From the NCBI GenBank assembly GCA_007258455.2, contig VDFB02193867.1, positions 533,563,071 through 533,627,070 of the forward strand: DNA of 64,000 nt, written 5' to 3'. The notes under the pieces were generated by a model. It saw nothing but the letters and a program-made list of their open reading frames with translations, had not been told where the DNA came from and did no database searches. Positions 1-11,659 of this stretch are shown piece by piece. Made by a program: the position numbers and the translations under genes. Each line of letters opens with the position of its first letter. The first letter of the stretch is position 1. This stretch comes from Sequoia sempervirens (taxonomy: Eukaryota; Streptophyta; Pinopsida; Cupressales; Cupressaceae).

Positions 1-2595
1 CATCGTCAAAGGTTTGTATGATCACCTTAGCACTGGAGCTATCTTCCTCATCCCCACTCTCGGAAGAGCCCGTTCCCTCCTCCTCATAAGCCACCCTGTT
101 GATGGTTCAGTGTTCCTACTCTGGGTGCTCATGGTACTCATCGACCTCCTCCTTGATAGGCTTCAAGGCCTCCTGCTCTCGTTTCTCCCACTCCTTAGAA
201 ATTAGCATGGTGGCCTCCATACCTAGTGGCCCCGTCGGTGGTTGTGAAGGTTGAGCAGTAGCGAGGACTTGTGCAAGGGCTGCTTGTAGAGTTAGATCCA
301 TTAGGATCTGGGAGAGCTCAGGGGGAAGGTTCTGCATGTGTCTTGAGAGAGCCTTGGACATGGTGGTAGTGGGAATAGGCACTATTTTTGTTGCCAGAGG
401 GAGTGATGTGATTGGTGACATGGCAGCAGAGGAAGTGGGAGTAGTCATGGTGGAATAGGATTCAATAACTATTACAGACTTGGCCGGAGGCGAAGGGGCA
501 AGGTAGACAGAAATGTCCACTGGCGGCTAAGATGCAGCGACCATAGCCAGGGAGGTGGGTGGTGCAACAGGAGGGGCAGGGAGAGCTAAGAGAGGCTCCA
601 ATTGATTTGTATGCTCTACTTCCTTCTCTTGGGTTGAGGGTTGTTCTATAATGCTCCTTGCCTGTTTGACCCTTTTGGGAGGTGAGCCTCCTGCTTCTTT
701 CCTTGCATAGACCTTGCGGTCTGGAGACTATTTAGTTTCTGTCCCTTTTCGCTTTTTGGATCTAGTGACTGGAGGAGACTTGGAGGTCCCACCAGTTAAA
801 GTGGTGGTAGCAACATTCTCTGTAGCACTTGGCTCACTTTTGAGCCCTTCATAAGTCAAAATTATTTGTTGCTACTTTAACTGAGCTACCTGCCCACCGA
901 TCCACTCCTTGGTACGGGCCAAGATTGGCTGGGTTATGGTATCAAGGTCATTGACCTCCTGTTCATCCTAGTCTATTGTTGGTATCGATAGATTGGCGAT
1001 TGCAGACTACCTTGGATGCATTATGGTAGCCTCATCTTCCTCGACTTGGTCTGGTATGGGGAATGGCTGCACCCTTCTTACGAATTGTATAGTCATTTAT
1101 ATGTAGTGCTTTGTGCGTACCTCTTTATCATCTTGGCAGTCAGCCTAGAAATCCTCAATGTGGTGAAGATGGGAATATGCTAACCCCAACACTTTTCTGA
1201 CATGGCCATATGGGTCCATCCACGAGGGAGCAGTGTGTAGGTAGAAGTGGTAATCCTTCAACTCTTTCTCAGAGTTACTAGCACATTGGGAAGTTTGTAG
1301 TCAGTACATGCCCTAGCCAAGGGTCATGGAGTAGGAGATCCCTGCTATGTGTTTGCTGCTAAAGATTTCCTGTAGGTGTTGGAGTTGTTGAGAAAGCTCC
1401 AGAAGGATGATTCAGTCATTGGAGTATCAAGGCAGCCTGTTTGGCCTTTTAGTGAAGCCCTGGGCACAGATGTATGTAAACTTTGGATATTGAATGAAAA
1501 GAAAGGAATACTACTTCAATAATGCCCTGGCGCTGTGGGAAACCATCCTCTCAAAATCTCTGGCAATCATTTTGATGATATGGCCAATGAAGGCATCGTT
1601 CACTCTGCAGTAATTCCTTTTGAAGTTCTAGTATTGGAGCTGCGGATACCTATAATAGGCTTTGAGTCTCTGCCCCTGCTCCTGAACGGGTGCCATAAAC
1701 AACCCATTGTACTACCTTTGATCTACCAAGGAATAGACAAGATAGGAATTCATATAAAATTTGGAGCTCTTCTTCACGTTGATGAATTGCTCATGGAAGT
1801 AGTTGCTTATGATTCCTCCCCAGTAGAATGAAACCTTTGTTGTGACATCCTCATTTCCACATAGGATCTGCTCAATGAAGTATACCATCCATTCTTGAAA
1901 TTAGGCATCCATAGGAAGACCCATAACCCTACTCAACATAGTCACCAAGTCATGGTAATCTTCGTGGAAATCGCCGCGGAAGAGTTCTTGAGGAACCTTC
2001 GCAGCGCTGCCCCGCCTTTCCTTGAGCCAATGCAAATTTATTGACTTCTTACAGCCTGTCGGATTATCATCCCATGCCACTTGGCATTCTTCTATGGTGG
2101 GGACCTCCATCTCTTGAAATGTGGGAATATGGAAGGTCTTTGTGATCCCTTAAGGTGACATGTCAGCGAGGACATTGCCTTCTCTATCAATGATCATTCT
2201 TGTGTCGGTCTAATATGCCTCCTGACAAACCATGACCAACTCGGGAGCCATGAGGGATGGAGGAAATCCAACAGCCTTCACGATTCCACTCTATCTTATC
2301 AATCTTGCATTCTTCGTCATCGGATTAAGCGTGACTCTTTGCGTGAATTCATCAATATCAACCTGGCCTATGTTGATGTCAGTGATCTCCTTCCAATCTG
2401 TTATGACTTTTGAGTGGAGAGGCTCACCTTGGAATTGGTATTTCATCTGGTCCTTGTCCTCTTTCCCCTGAGGGGTCCTTCCTAACTTCTTCCCTTTGTC
2501 CTTCTCGGCGGATGCCCCTGAAGGTCCTACACCTAATTCCATATATTCTACAAACAAGGGCAAAGTCAGCACAATGGATCAAAAAAACATTCATG
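1..2595 (-). pseudogene. Long uncharacterised retroelement ORF of element F, degraded
   Basis: Read leftward from about 2595, a single minus-strand frame continues to the window edge, about 860 codons. It is interrupted mainly by TAG or TAA codons at likely former Gln codons, for example at the junctions near 2290, 2220, 2150, 1900 and 1710. The N-terminal part (2572-2291) is charged. The middle part (2110-1500) has conserved-looking text such as GLPMDA and FYWGGIISNYFHEQF and looks globular. The last 300 codons are low-complexity, with a basic KKRKG stretch near 760 and Pro/Thr/Ser-rich and acidic tails. No zinc knuckle, protease or RT motif is visible. Similar ORFs of unknown function occur in plant LTR elements upstream of gag or in the env position. 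A T-run near 2583 may have shifted the true ATG start out of frame. I do not assign a function. Confidence 0.65.
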
Positions 2596-2699
2596 TTAGC
2601 CAACACCCTGAAAACAATATTTATTTCAAACAATCAATTAAGCATAACAAGACCTTTTATCCCCAGATGTTATTGATCTTTTGATTAAGGGCATTTGGA

Positions 2700-4937
2700 C
2701 AGTTCAGGCCCAGAGGGCTGAACTTCCTTGATAGGAATGCTGTTTGGAAGGGAAAAGACAGTGGAAGGCTCCCAAATTCTCTCTTTGGTCAAATTTTGGT
2801 AATTTGAGAGGTTCGCACCAAAGAAGGCAAAAATTGAGCATGTGGGTTGAAGTTAGATTCCAGATTTGGGCTACATTGGATCAGTTTAGGAGAATTCAAA
2901 AGCCTCTGGCTGGAAAGCCATCGAGAGATAGTAGTTTGGAATGACAGATAGAAAACGAAAATTCAAAGATAAAACTCTGGGGTCCGGGGTTCAGTGGCTC
3001 AAAGCGTGGCCAATAGTTTATGATTTTATTTTTGAGAATTCGGGCCAATGACACTGGGAAGGCATTTGTCTTTCATCATTTTGGGATGACAAATGTTGAA
3101 TAGAAGTCCGGAAGGGGCAGCCCAGTAGTAAGGGTCCGTCATCATGTGATTTTTCTTTGAGTTTGGTGGCGATTGGTAGGGCAGAACCCGGAGGTCAGAG
3201 GGGCGAGTGAGAACCTCCTTTGCAATGGCGGGCAAGGACAGGAGTCCCAGGCTATGGGGTCCGGTGTGGATGAGGGTGATTCTAAGTTCAAGTGACATTA
3301 CACGGTGAATGGTAGTCCAGAGCCCGGAGGTCAGAAAGATGTCAGAGAAGGGGTTGGCGAAAGGTTATGCTAAAGTATGAAGTCACGCAGATAGCCGGGA
3401 GCAAGACCGGACCCAGCAGAGGGGTCCACTGTCAACTTTATTTTCACCCCGACAGTGTATGGAAGGGCAGAGACCGAAGGTCGAAGGGGCAGAGAGAGTA
3501 CACCCTAAAGGATGGTGATGCACTCACAGAACCCCGAAAATAGAACTTTGGGGACCCAAGCTGAGAGACCCAGAGGGCGTTTGTTCAATTTGCAATGTGC
3601 ACGGTGAGGAGAAGGGTGGGCTCTGGTGGTTGGGACGTCGGGGTAAGTTTTCCATTTTGACACAGTGGAAATCTAGCGGATTTCTGAATAAGGAAGTCTA
3701 ATGGGCTGGGCCCGAAGGGGAAATGATTTTGGATGGCGAAGATAGGCCCCAGGGCCGAAGGATATGATTTACCTGCGGGAAGAACAACCGTGGCGAGGTA
3801 AGGTTCTGAATCGGACATGAGGGCACCCTGGAAGGTTTTTTAGGTTTTGAAATCATGGGTTTTGTACGCGATGCCATATTTTATCATTTTCATGCCTTCT
3901 TAATGATTGCTATTTATTTAAATCCTTAGAAATCATAGAAACAATGCTCAGGAGGGCAAACGGAAAACCAACCTCAAACATGCTATGCGGGGAGATGTGG
4001 GATCCACCTACGCTCGATGAAGTGATGTTGAGGGAGATGAACATGAAGGTATCAAAGATGGTGGGCTCCTCTAGCAGGTTTTCCAATCGCTCTACAACTT
4101 TGTCAATTGATAATGATAGGTCGGGGTGGGTCTTTTATACCCCTAATCGCAATTAATGACCCCATTAAATGCAGGTACGATGAGAGAAAAGGTTGGTGAG
4201 TTTGAAAATTGGCAATGACGGTATGGTGGGAGATCTAGGGCCCAAATGTCAGGGAGGCATAGGATGGTGGCCGCTGTGAATATTTTGGGTCGGTCAGGGC
4301 AGCGGCGATGGAGATCGATTAGGGGCCTGGAGGGCAGAGTTCTGCCAAATATCCACCGTCGTGGATGATAGAGTCATCACAGAATTTCAAACTCACAATT
4401 TTGGATGGTCGGGCCCAGAGCACTCAAATGTAGTCAGGGCCCCCCGCAGATTCGGTCAGCGAATAAGGTGGCGAGACCCGAAAGGCGGGACGCCATAGGA
4501 AGTTTTCCGTAGAGGATGGCGAAGCATGGTCGAAACCTCAGAAATGGAACTCCAGGGTCTGGAGGGCAAAATGGCTGTTAGAATTTCCACAAATTTTTAA
4601 CAGATGGCAAACAAGGGTTCAGACCTCAGGGTCCGGGAGGACGTGAAGCGGACGCCACCAGGAACGACAAGTTCAGTGGGGAAAGCCAGCGAGGGAATCC
4701 CGAATGGCTGGGTCTAGTAGGGCCCGGGGCCGTTGGCAAAGTCAAACTGCCATAGGGACTCTGCAAGGTGCCGTAACACAACAAAATTAAAAGGGGAAGG
4801 CATGGTCAACTTATGGTTGGACTTTAAAGCAATATTGACCATCTGAGACACCAAAAGGGGAGGCATGAAAAATGACCCAACAAGGCGAAAGAAAAGAGGG
4901 TCTCTGTTCCGAATGGGGCGTGTGTGCTAAGGAAACA
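2700..4937 (-). repeat. Probable 5' LTR and untranslated leader of element F
   Basis: This is GC-rich noncoding sequence with recurring short phrases such as CCCGGAGGTCAG and a TATA box on the minus strand, upstream of the long minus-strand ORF. That order (promoter, leader, ORF) fits a 5' LTR. I could not find a clear primer-binding site, so the inner LTR end is not fixed and part of 2700-3900 may be leader rather than LTR. Confidence 0.4.
4131..4140 (-). promoter_or_regulatory. TATA box of element F
   Basis: The minus strand reads GGGGTATAAAAGACCC here, a good plant TATA box in a GC-rich setting. It lies about 1.5 kb upstream of the minus-strand ORF and about 800 bp inside the inferred LTR start, which fits a U3/R boundary. 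Confidence 0.5.
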
Positions 4938-6026
4938 TCAATAACATTGTTGATGATTCACAACAATGCAAGGATAGTGTTAAGCAACACAAGGATATCT
5001 TACTGATTTCTTGATTGGATTTGATTGATCATGATTGATGAAACTTGATTTGGAACAAAAGTTGTTCAAATGATTTGGTGTGACATTTGAAGTGCAACTT
5101 AGATGTGACTAATAGTGATTGTTTGGATTGATGTTCGATGAAAGATGAAGATTGATAAGGAACATCTTCTTGTCAAAATATGCCATGGGCTAGTGATTTG
5201 GATTTTGGATCACAAATTCTTTGACCAATTTGGTTTCATGTTTTCTAATGTTCAAATTGCCACATAAGTTGGAGGATATAGATCAAGATTTATTCTTAAA
5301 GCAAGATGCAAACATTTTCCCCCAATGTCTAGCAATGTATGGACTGCCATTTGGATGGATGCTTGGATAGGTGTATGGATGGATGGATATGGTATGCATG
5401 CAAAGTATTTCAAGGATTATCTTGTGATTAGATAAGGCGTTTGAACAAAGGAATGCTTCATTGGAAAATGCTTCATAGCTCAGATAATGCTGCATAGGAT
5501 AAGCTCAATGAAAATGACCCGTGTCAAGATGTTTAGTATAAGCAAGCATAAAGTGTGCACCAAAATTTCTTCAAGATCAAGATAACTAAGATGATGGATG
5601 CAAATATATGCGAATGGATTGGATAAATGGTTCATGGATGAAAGGATTTATTATGGATAAGATGGATGGAATACTCAATTTATTACAGATGGGATGAGAT
5701 GCTTTCACCTGAAGTGGCACACATAGATGCTCGATTCTACACATGACGTCTGTTTTCCAAGTTTTCGTCATGGTCTTGCCCAAAGCACCGCCCATGCGGT
5801 TTTCACTAGAGGACATTTTTTTCTTTATTGTTTTCAATCCTTTTTCTGATTTTTTTGGATTTTCATATTTTATGATTTTTTTTGGTTTTTTTGAAAGATT
5901 TTAAGCTCATGCTGAATCACAAGGTGTTGTTGATGTAGATGCCTCTGTCATAATGTGCCATCAATATCCTGCTTGAAGAAGTTGCTTTGCTAAGATACGT
6001 GCACTTGAATGCAATTTTTGAGATTC
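4938..6026 (-). other. 3' noncoding region of element A
   Basis: This stretch has no gene. It aligns in inverted orientation with element B at about 32711-33760, including the block with GGGCAAGACCATGA near 32910 and the CAACAATG repeat segment. A T-rich tract (5810-5900) matches the A-rich tract of B at 32800-32860. It is transcribed-but-untranslated retroelement sequence by inference. Confidence 0.6.
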
Positions 6027-9000
6027 CTAATCTACTTCAATGATATTGGGGTTAACTCTGTCTTTGTGTGTACATCGTGATAGAGTTCCTTCAGAATCCT
6101 TATGATGAAAGGTAATTTCCAATACATGGTCAATTTGAAAATTGGATATCATGCGTGGAGGCATAGATGGAGTGTATTTAGGGATACAAGATGGATTGGT
6201 TGATAGTTTGGAACCTTTGATTCTCCAAACTTGGGAAGATGAGTAATGATGGGTGGATACGAAAGTGTGCATGGAATTAGGACTAACTGCTTGATATACT
6301 TCGTACGTCACTTGAAAAGCCTACTTTTGCTTTTGCGGACATCTTCGATGGATACTTTTCCCTCTTTTATTTTTCCCCATAGTTTCTTTGACTAAGGGAG
6401 TTTGATAGGGATAATCTTTCTTTGTATGCTTTGGTATCCATATGTATTTGATTTGTCCTTTATGCTTTCTAGCTTCTTTTTCTTTGATAATGTTCTTCAT
6501 ACTTTGATTCAATTCTTTATTTTGACGTTGGTCTCAATTCGTGGATGGGGTGATGGGTGGATGAAGATTCATGACTTGAATGGTTGTAGTATTGGCATTG
6601 ATTTCATCACAAGGATTCTTTGTGCTCCCTATGTTGATGCTTGCTTGAGACGAAGTCATCCCCACTATTGTGGAAGTAGTACCTTCAAGCTTTGATACCA
6701 TATGTTCTAAGATGTCTTTTTCAATAAGCGTTCTCTGATAAATGAACACCGTCAGTGACGTTTCAATTTGCTGCTCTGTTAACTCTAAATTATACTGTTC
6801 TTTCTAACTTACTTCCTTGAGTAGATAATGTTGAATATCTTTATTCATGATGTCCTCAGTCTAGATTTTGGATATATCTAATCCTAATGTTGATAACTCA
6901 GTTTGACCATAGGAGTTAATAATTTTCTCTTTTTGTGTAACATAATTTGTTCTAGCTGAAGATCATCTATGTTTCCATCCATAGAAAGCATCTCATGGGT
7001 AGATGGAGGAGTATGTGGTATGTGGATATGATCATCTTGCATAGATAGGAGAGTGTCCATTATATTATTGTAGTATCTTGAAGATACAAATTCCTGATCT
7101 CAGTTAATTTTGGACTTACTTTTGATGTGCTTTGGATCAAGTTCTTGACATGGGTTAGTTTCAAAGGATGGATTTCTTACAAAGGGTTCTTGGATGTCAT
7201 CATTAAACATGGTACGTGGTTCAATATCCTCAAGTGTCAATTTTAGGGTTCCTTTAGTATTTGTAACCCTGAGGTCAAAGGGGGTCAACATGTCTTGGAA
7301 AGGACCATTGCTAGATCTTAGTGGAAGATTTTGATCATGCTTTGGAATGAATTCTTGAGATATGTCCTCTAACTCATGAGGCAATGTCGAGACATTTTCA
7401 ACATGATCACAGGTCAACGGATCATGCATTATGTCAATAGGATCAAATAATCTTAACACTCCTTGAAAGAGATCACTAAAAAGTGGCTCTTGATGTATGG
7501 TGAGTTGATCATTGGATGGGGTGGAAACATCTTCAAGTGTTTGTGGATGGAGAGATCTTGATCATTTTTTTCAACAATTGTGATGGAGGGGATTTCCAAT
7601 GTCTTCAACCATAGGGTCAAATGATGTTGAAATTTCTTGAATTGGATCCTTGTTGGGTATTGTTGGTTGATTTTTATTATGATTGAAAAGTGACTCTTGA
7701 CCTATGTTGATTTGATCTTTGGATGGGGTAGAAACATCTTCCATGTGTTCATTGATGGATAGCTCTTGATTATGTGATCGTTGATTTGGATTTATACATG
7801 GAGTTGATAACATTGTGTTGAGATTTTGAACAACATTTGCTTTTTGGTCTTTGTATTGGACTTTAGCTTGCGCTTGCACTTGAGCCTGGGCTTATGCTAA
7901 TTTTTGTGTGGCTAGATATTGTTGGGTGGCCTTTTGGTAGGCCTGGTGAGCTTTTAGTGCAATGTCATATTATCTTGCTACGTTTGGTTTTGGTGGAAGT
8001 GGTGGTGGATTCAAAATTATGTTGGATGTAGTGATGAGTCATTGAGATACATTTGGAGTGATCATGAGGGTTTGAGATATGATGGGCATGATAAGGGTGG
8101 TTGGAATGATTGAAGTGATAGGAATGGTCAAAATGACCAAGGTGATAGATCCTTGGGAGACTATATTTTTATTTGTCAGGATTGATGTTTTCATTTGATT
8201 AGATACCATCTGTTCATGCGATGTCGATGGTATATTCAAAGGATTTGATGTGATGGCTTGATTGGTGTTAGGTGGATTTATTTGGATGGAGTGATTGGTG
8301 CTAGGTAAAGCGGGAAGCCCTAAACCAAGGAATGATGTTGATATGGGTAATGGTGATGGAGATGTCTCTTGGCGCAATGACTCAACTATTTTGGTAAGTG
8401 TAGCAATTTGATCTCGCCAAATTTGTTCTTGATTTTGATCTTGACTCCCTTGATTTAGTTGATTTGGCTTTTGTTTGAGAAGATTTGTAGTGTGTACTTG
8501 TGTTTTATTTTGGACAATGTTTTGATTTGGGATGACACCTATATTTAGCATGATAGGTTGAAATTGACCATTATTCATGGGTATGTGCAGGATCATGGTG
8601 CGCCAAAAAGTGGCAATATTATGGGGGTATGTGGTGGCGACTTTTTTTCACCCAAAATTAATGAAATGAAAAGGGTTTTTAGAGATTCTCAACTTTCCAA
8701 AAATATAAATTATGATTTAATTTGAATTTAATAAATGATTATTATTCATTTTCTATTACAATTATGACTAAAGTCGTCGATAGGCTGATTGAAAAACATC
8801 TATAACTTTCAAACAGTATCATCTTTTTTAATCCAAAACATGCGTCATTCTATGCTTCACATACTATAGGATTAAAAAAATAAAAATAAATTTCATGAAG
8901 TTTTGACCAAGTTAAGGTGGTCAGATAGATGAGTTTTTATATTTTCTAAAAGTTGTAATAAAAATTTCATAATTAATTATTTACTTGGAAAAAAATTACA

Positions 9001-9710
9001 AAAAATATGCATCATCTGGACATGAGTCCTCTACTTATATATAAATATTACAAAAAATATTATCATTTTATTATGGTTAGGATGGTCGGGGCAGACACCT
9101 ACTTCTTATTTTTCAATGAAATTTAAGTACTCTGCATTGAAATTTCAAATTTTCACCAAATAGATTTTATTTATTTTTAAACAAACCTAGTATTTTAGAA
9201 ACTACATTCAATTTTCTACAAATTCTATTCTTACATATTTTTGAAATAATATAGATAACTTATTCAAATATTTACGTCAAGTTGCCTAACACTAATTTTT
9301 CTAAATTTTTTACCACTTAAGGGCCTATTTATTGCACGATGATCCTGCACATACCCTCATGTTTGGAATATTCATATGATTTGCAAATGTATCCATCCCA
9401 AATTTTTCTGGATTCATGTTTTGAAAACTTGTGCTTGGTAAATTCTCATTTGGCTTGTAGGGATTTGGTGGGATGACATTGTTTGTTTGAAGGCTCATGC
9501 TTTGATTGTTCAATTGACAGACTTGTAGGTTTGGATTTAGATCTACCATCAGGAAACATGTTCCAATCTTTGATTTGGGCATACTCACACTTGTTTTCCA
9601 TTGACATTTGTAGAAGGTAATGATCCCATGCATGGTTTGTATAGATGTGAGTGTTGATAATCAATCAGTATTGTAAGGCTTTGAAAGTTCAATTGATTTA
9701 GATTACTCAT
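6027..9710 (-). pseudogene. Gag-like long ORF of element A, no pol, broken by stops and an insertion
   Basis: The frame opens with an ATG at 9710 that aligns with the start of the element B ORF (30173). Segments matching B are 9633-9360 (N-terminal), 7459-7100 (ENVSTLP, SQEFIPKHD, LEDIEP) and 6311-6027 (FVSTHHYSSSQVW, KDSEGTLSRC). The middle (8340-7880) instead resembles the gag N-terminus of element D: LGLGLPALPSTN and a Pro-rich, then Gln/Ala-rich stretch. The capsid core and the Cys/His knuckle present in D are missing. The peptide phrase DVSTPS.DQ recurs near 7740 and 7530. Several stops and frame changes are present, so this copy is dead. The function is unknown beyond its relationship to gag. 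Confidence 0.65.
8579..9356. mobile_element. Non-autonomous inverted-repeat DNA element, copy 1 (778 bp)
   Basis: The ends are perfect 18-bp inverted repeats, GGGTATGTGCAGGATCAT, extending to 22 of 23 bases. It is flanked by TCAT on both sides (8575-8578 and 9357-9360). Element B at 30510-30540 preserves the uninterrupted site, where the same ORF reads straight through with only one copy of the 4-bp target, so the insertion is precise. The interior is AT-rich, has no ORF of note, and matches a second copy at 37124-37911. A 4-bp duplication is not typical of the common plant MITE superfamilies (TA, 3-bp TWA, 8-bp hAT, 9-bp Mutator). Sola and piggyBac elements do make 4-bp duplications, but piggyBac is specific for TTAA. 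Confidence 0.85.
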
Positions 9711-11659
9711 GATGTATGGATAAAGTTTGTATTCCATGTTCTCCTTGTGTTTTGACCTTGTTGCAAAAGTTACTTTCTAAGGTTCTTAGGGCTAATGATG
9801 AGATGATGGACGAAAGGTGTAAATGATGAGTGATGAACGTTTAGGAACTTTGGATCAATGCTAGACTTAGGGTTTGATTTTGATTGTTTGATTGGATTTG
9901 GATAATGGACTTGTAAAACCTAAGATGTAAGATGTTATCTTAGGATGAACTTGTTCAAAGGATTGCTGATTTAATTAAATGTATGAGAAAGGATGCATTC
10001 CCATACACCTAACTAAACAAGGTGATTTTGATTTTGCTGATTTACCCAAGTCTAGAATGATGTTTCCAAAGCTCTAAAGTTGTTTGGTGGGATGGAGATG
10101 ATAAATGTTTGGAATTTGGATGAAATGTTTAATTTTCTCCTAAATGAACCTAGGAAGGACTTGTTTACGAGACCAAGATAGTGAAGAACATGCCTTTCTC
10201 TAAGAGTAATTCAAAATCAAAAGACCAATGTTTGCATGAAAACCATAAGATCAAAATATATCAAGCACATGTGTGGGGTCCAATTGATTCAATCTTTGCT
10301 TAATGGATTCTTTTTACCACAAACACACTCTTGATTAGGTTTACAATTGAATGTCTAATGTCCTAATTCCCTTTCATCCCACAAAGTGTATTATGCAGAA
10401 ATCGAGGAAATTAAGGCAAAAGTTCCCTAAAGTTGACTTTAGTAGAAGCAAATTGAGATGAAATCCAAATGTTTAGAAGCCTCTAAAGATACAAATCCCA
10501 AGGGAAAGCAATAAAATGTGAATTTGTTCAAGGATATTTGCCTCTCCTAAAGGGTTTGAGATTTGATGCTTCGTTGAATGTTGGTTTTCAATGTTTTTGA
10601 TTAAAACATTGTGTTTTCAAACTAACTCGCAAGCAATTTAACATACCTAGCTCAATTGGTATGCTTTTCTTCGTGGGCTTGCCTCATGCCCTTCGTAGAA
10701 GAAGAGATGATTTTACATGCAACCAAGGAAAAAATATAAAGGTATGTTAAGAATAAAGTCTTAACCTCTATATTTCAACCAAGATTGTACATGGCAAGTA
10801 ACTTCTTGGAATCTAAGTTCCAATGCACCACTCCGATAAACTCGTTGGATGGACTAGTTGGCAACTACAAACAAGGTTCTTAATGACACAACATCATGGA
10901 CATGGCACCTTGCAAGCATCCAACAAGCCACTAAAGGCTTTAATCAATCCTATTAGGGGCTCTTATACGTTTTATGATAGTACCCCGTTCTGAAAGACAC
11001 TGTGTGGCTAAGGCCTACATACCATGAGGACTTGATAGTTTAGTCTTATCCATTTGTATACCAGACCAAATGAAAAATTGGTTGGAGTCACCTTCGAGTT
11101 CTCCTTTCGGATGTGTCTTTAGAAACAAAGGGAGAACACACATGATATACCTAACTCACACTCACAAAGTGTTTTGTTCAATTTTTAAACCCAAACTGAA
11201 GTGTGGAGGCAATCTTTTATGTAACTTAATGTCATCAAAAAGAATTTTGATTCTCAAGGTCGCTGTGAAGCATGAGAGAAGTTCATACGCCTTTTTAGGT
11301 GAGATTATTTTACATAAAAGATTACAAAACATGAAAAGCACATGTTCATTTTAAGCCTCAAAGCAATGATGATTTCATTTTAGAGCACCAAAATGAGATG
11401 TGAAGTTGATTTTTTCAATTTGTTATTCCCAAACAAAATCTAGTGGATTTGTTCTAAGATTTGTTTTAAGCCCCTTGCCATGAAAATTGAAAAACTTTTG
11501 CTATGTTTTTTTTAGAGCCTTAAAAGAAATGAGTTTAAGACAAAAAATTAAGGCATAAAGTAGAGGTTCTAAGCATTAAAAAATTCTTTGTCAACTCCAA
11601 ATTTCAATGTTCAATTTTTCTTTACTCCAATCTAGCTTCCTTTCACCTTATTCCAATAC
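9711..11659 (-). other. Untranslated leader of element A
   Basis: No ORF with family resemblance is found. Segments match the leaders of D (59410-59720, 60320-60570) and B (inverted at 29440-29630). The 19-mer CACATGTGTGGGGTCCAAT at 10266-10284 is identical in D (59416) and, inverted, in B (29607-29625). The middle part (10740-11040) is specific to A. Confidence 0.6.

Larger units (their letters stand above)
1..4937 (-). mobile_element. Element F: partial GC-richer LTR retroelement, left part outside window
   Basis: This block is visibly richer in G and C than the rest of the window. On the minus strand it reads as a probable LTR with a TATA box, followed by one long degraded ORF that runs off the left edge. 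The right boundary at 4937 is inferred. The minus strand begins TGTTTCCTTAGC there, and just beyond it the sequence resumes homology with element B (33700-33760, inverted), which suggests that F inserted into element A with target site TCAAT (4938-4942). The other end is outside the window, so the target duplication cannot be checked. The lineage is unknown because no pol domain is in view. Confidence 0.55.

Noticed and set aside
3026..3298. Minus-strand ORF in the GC-rich leader of element F
   Set aside because: It has no family features and lies between the TATA box and the long ORF. GC-rich sequence opens frames by chance.
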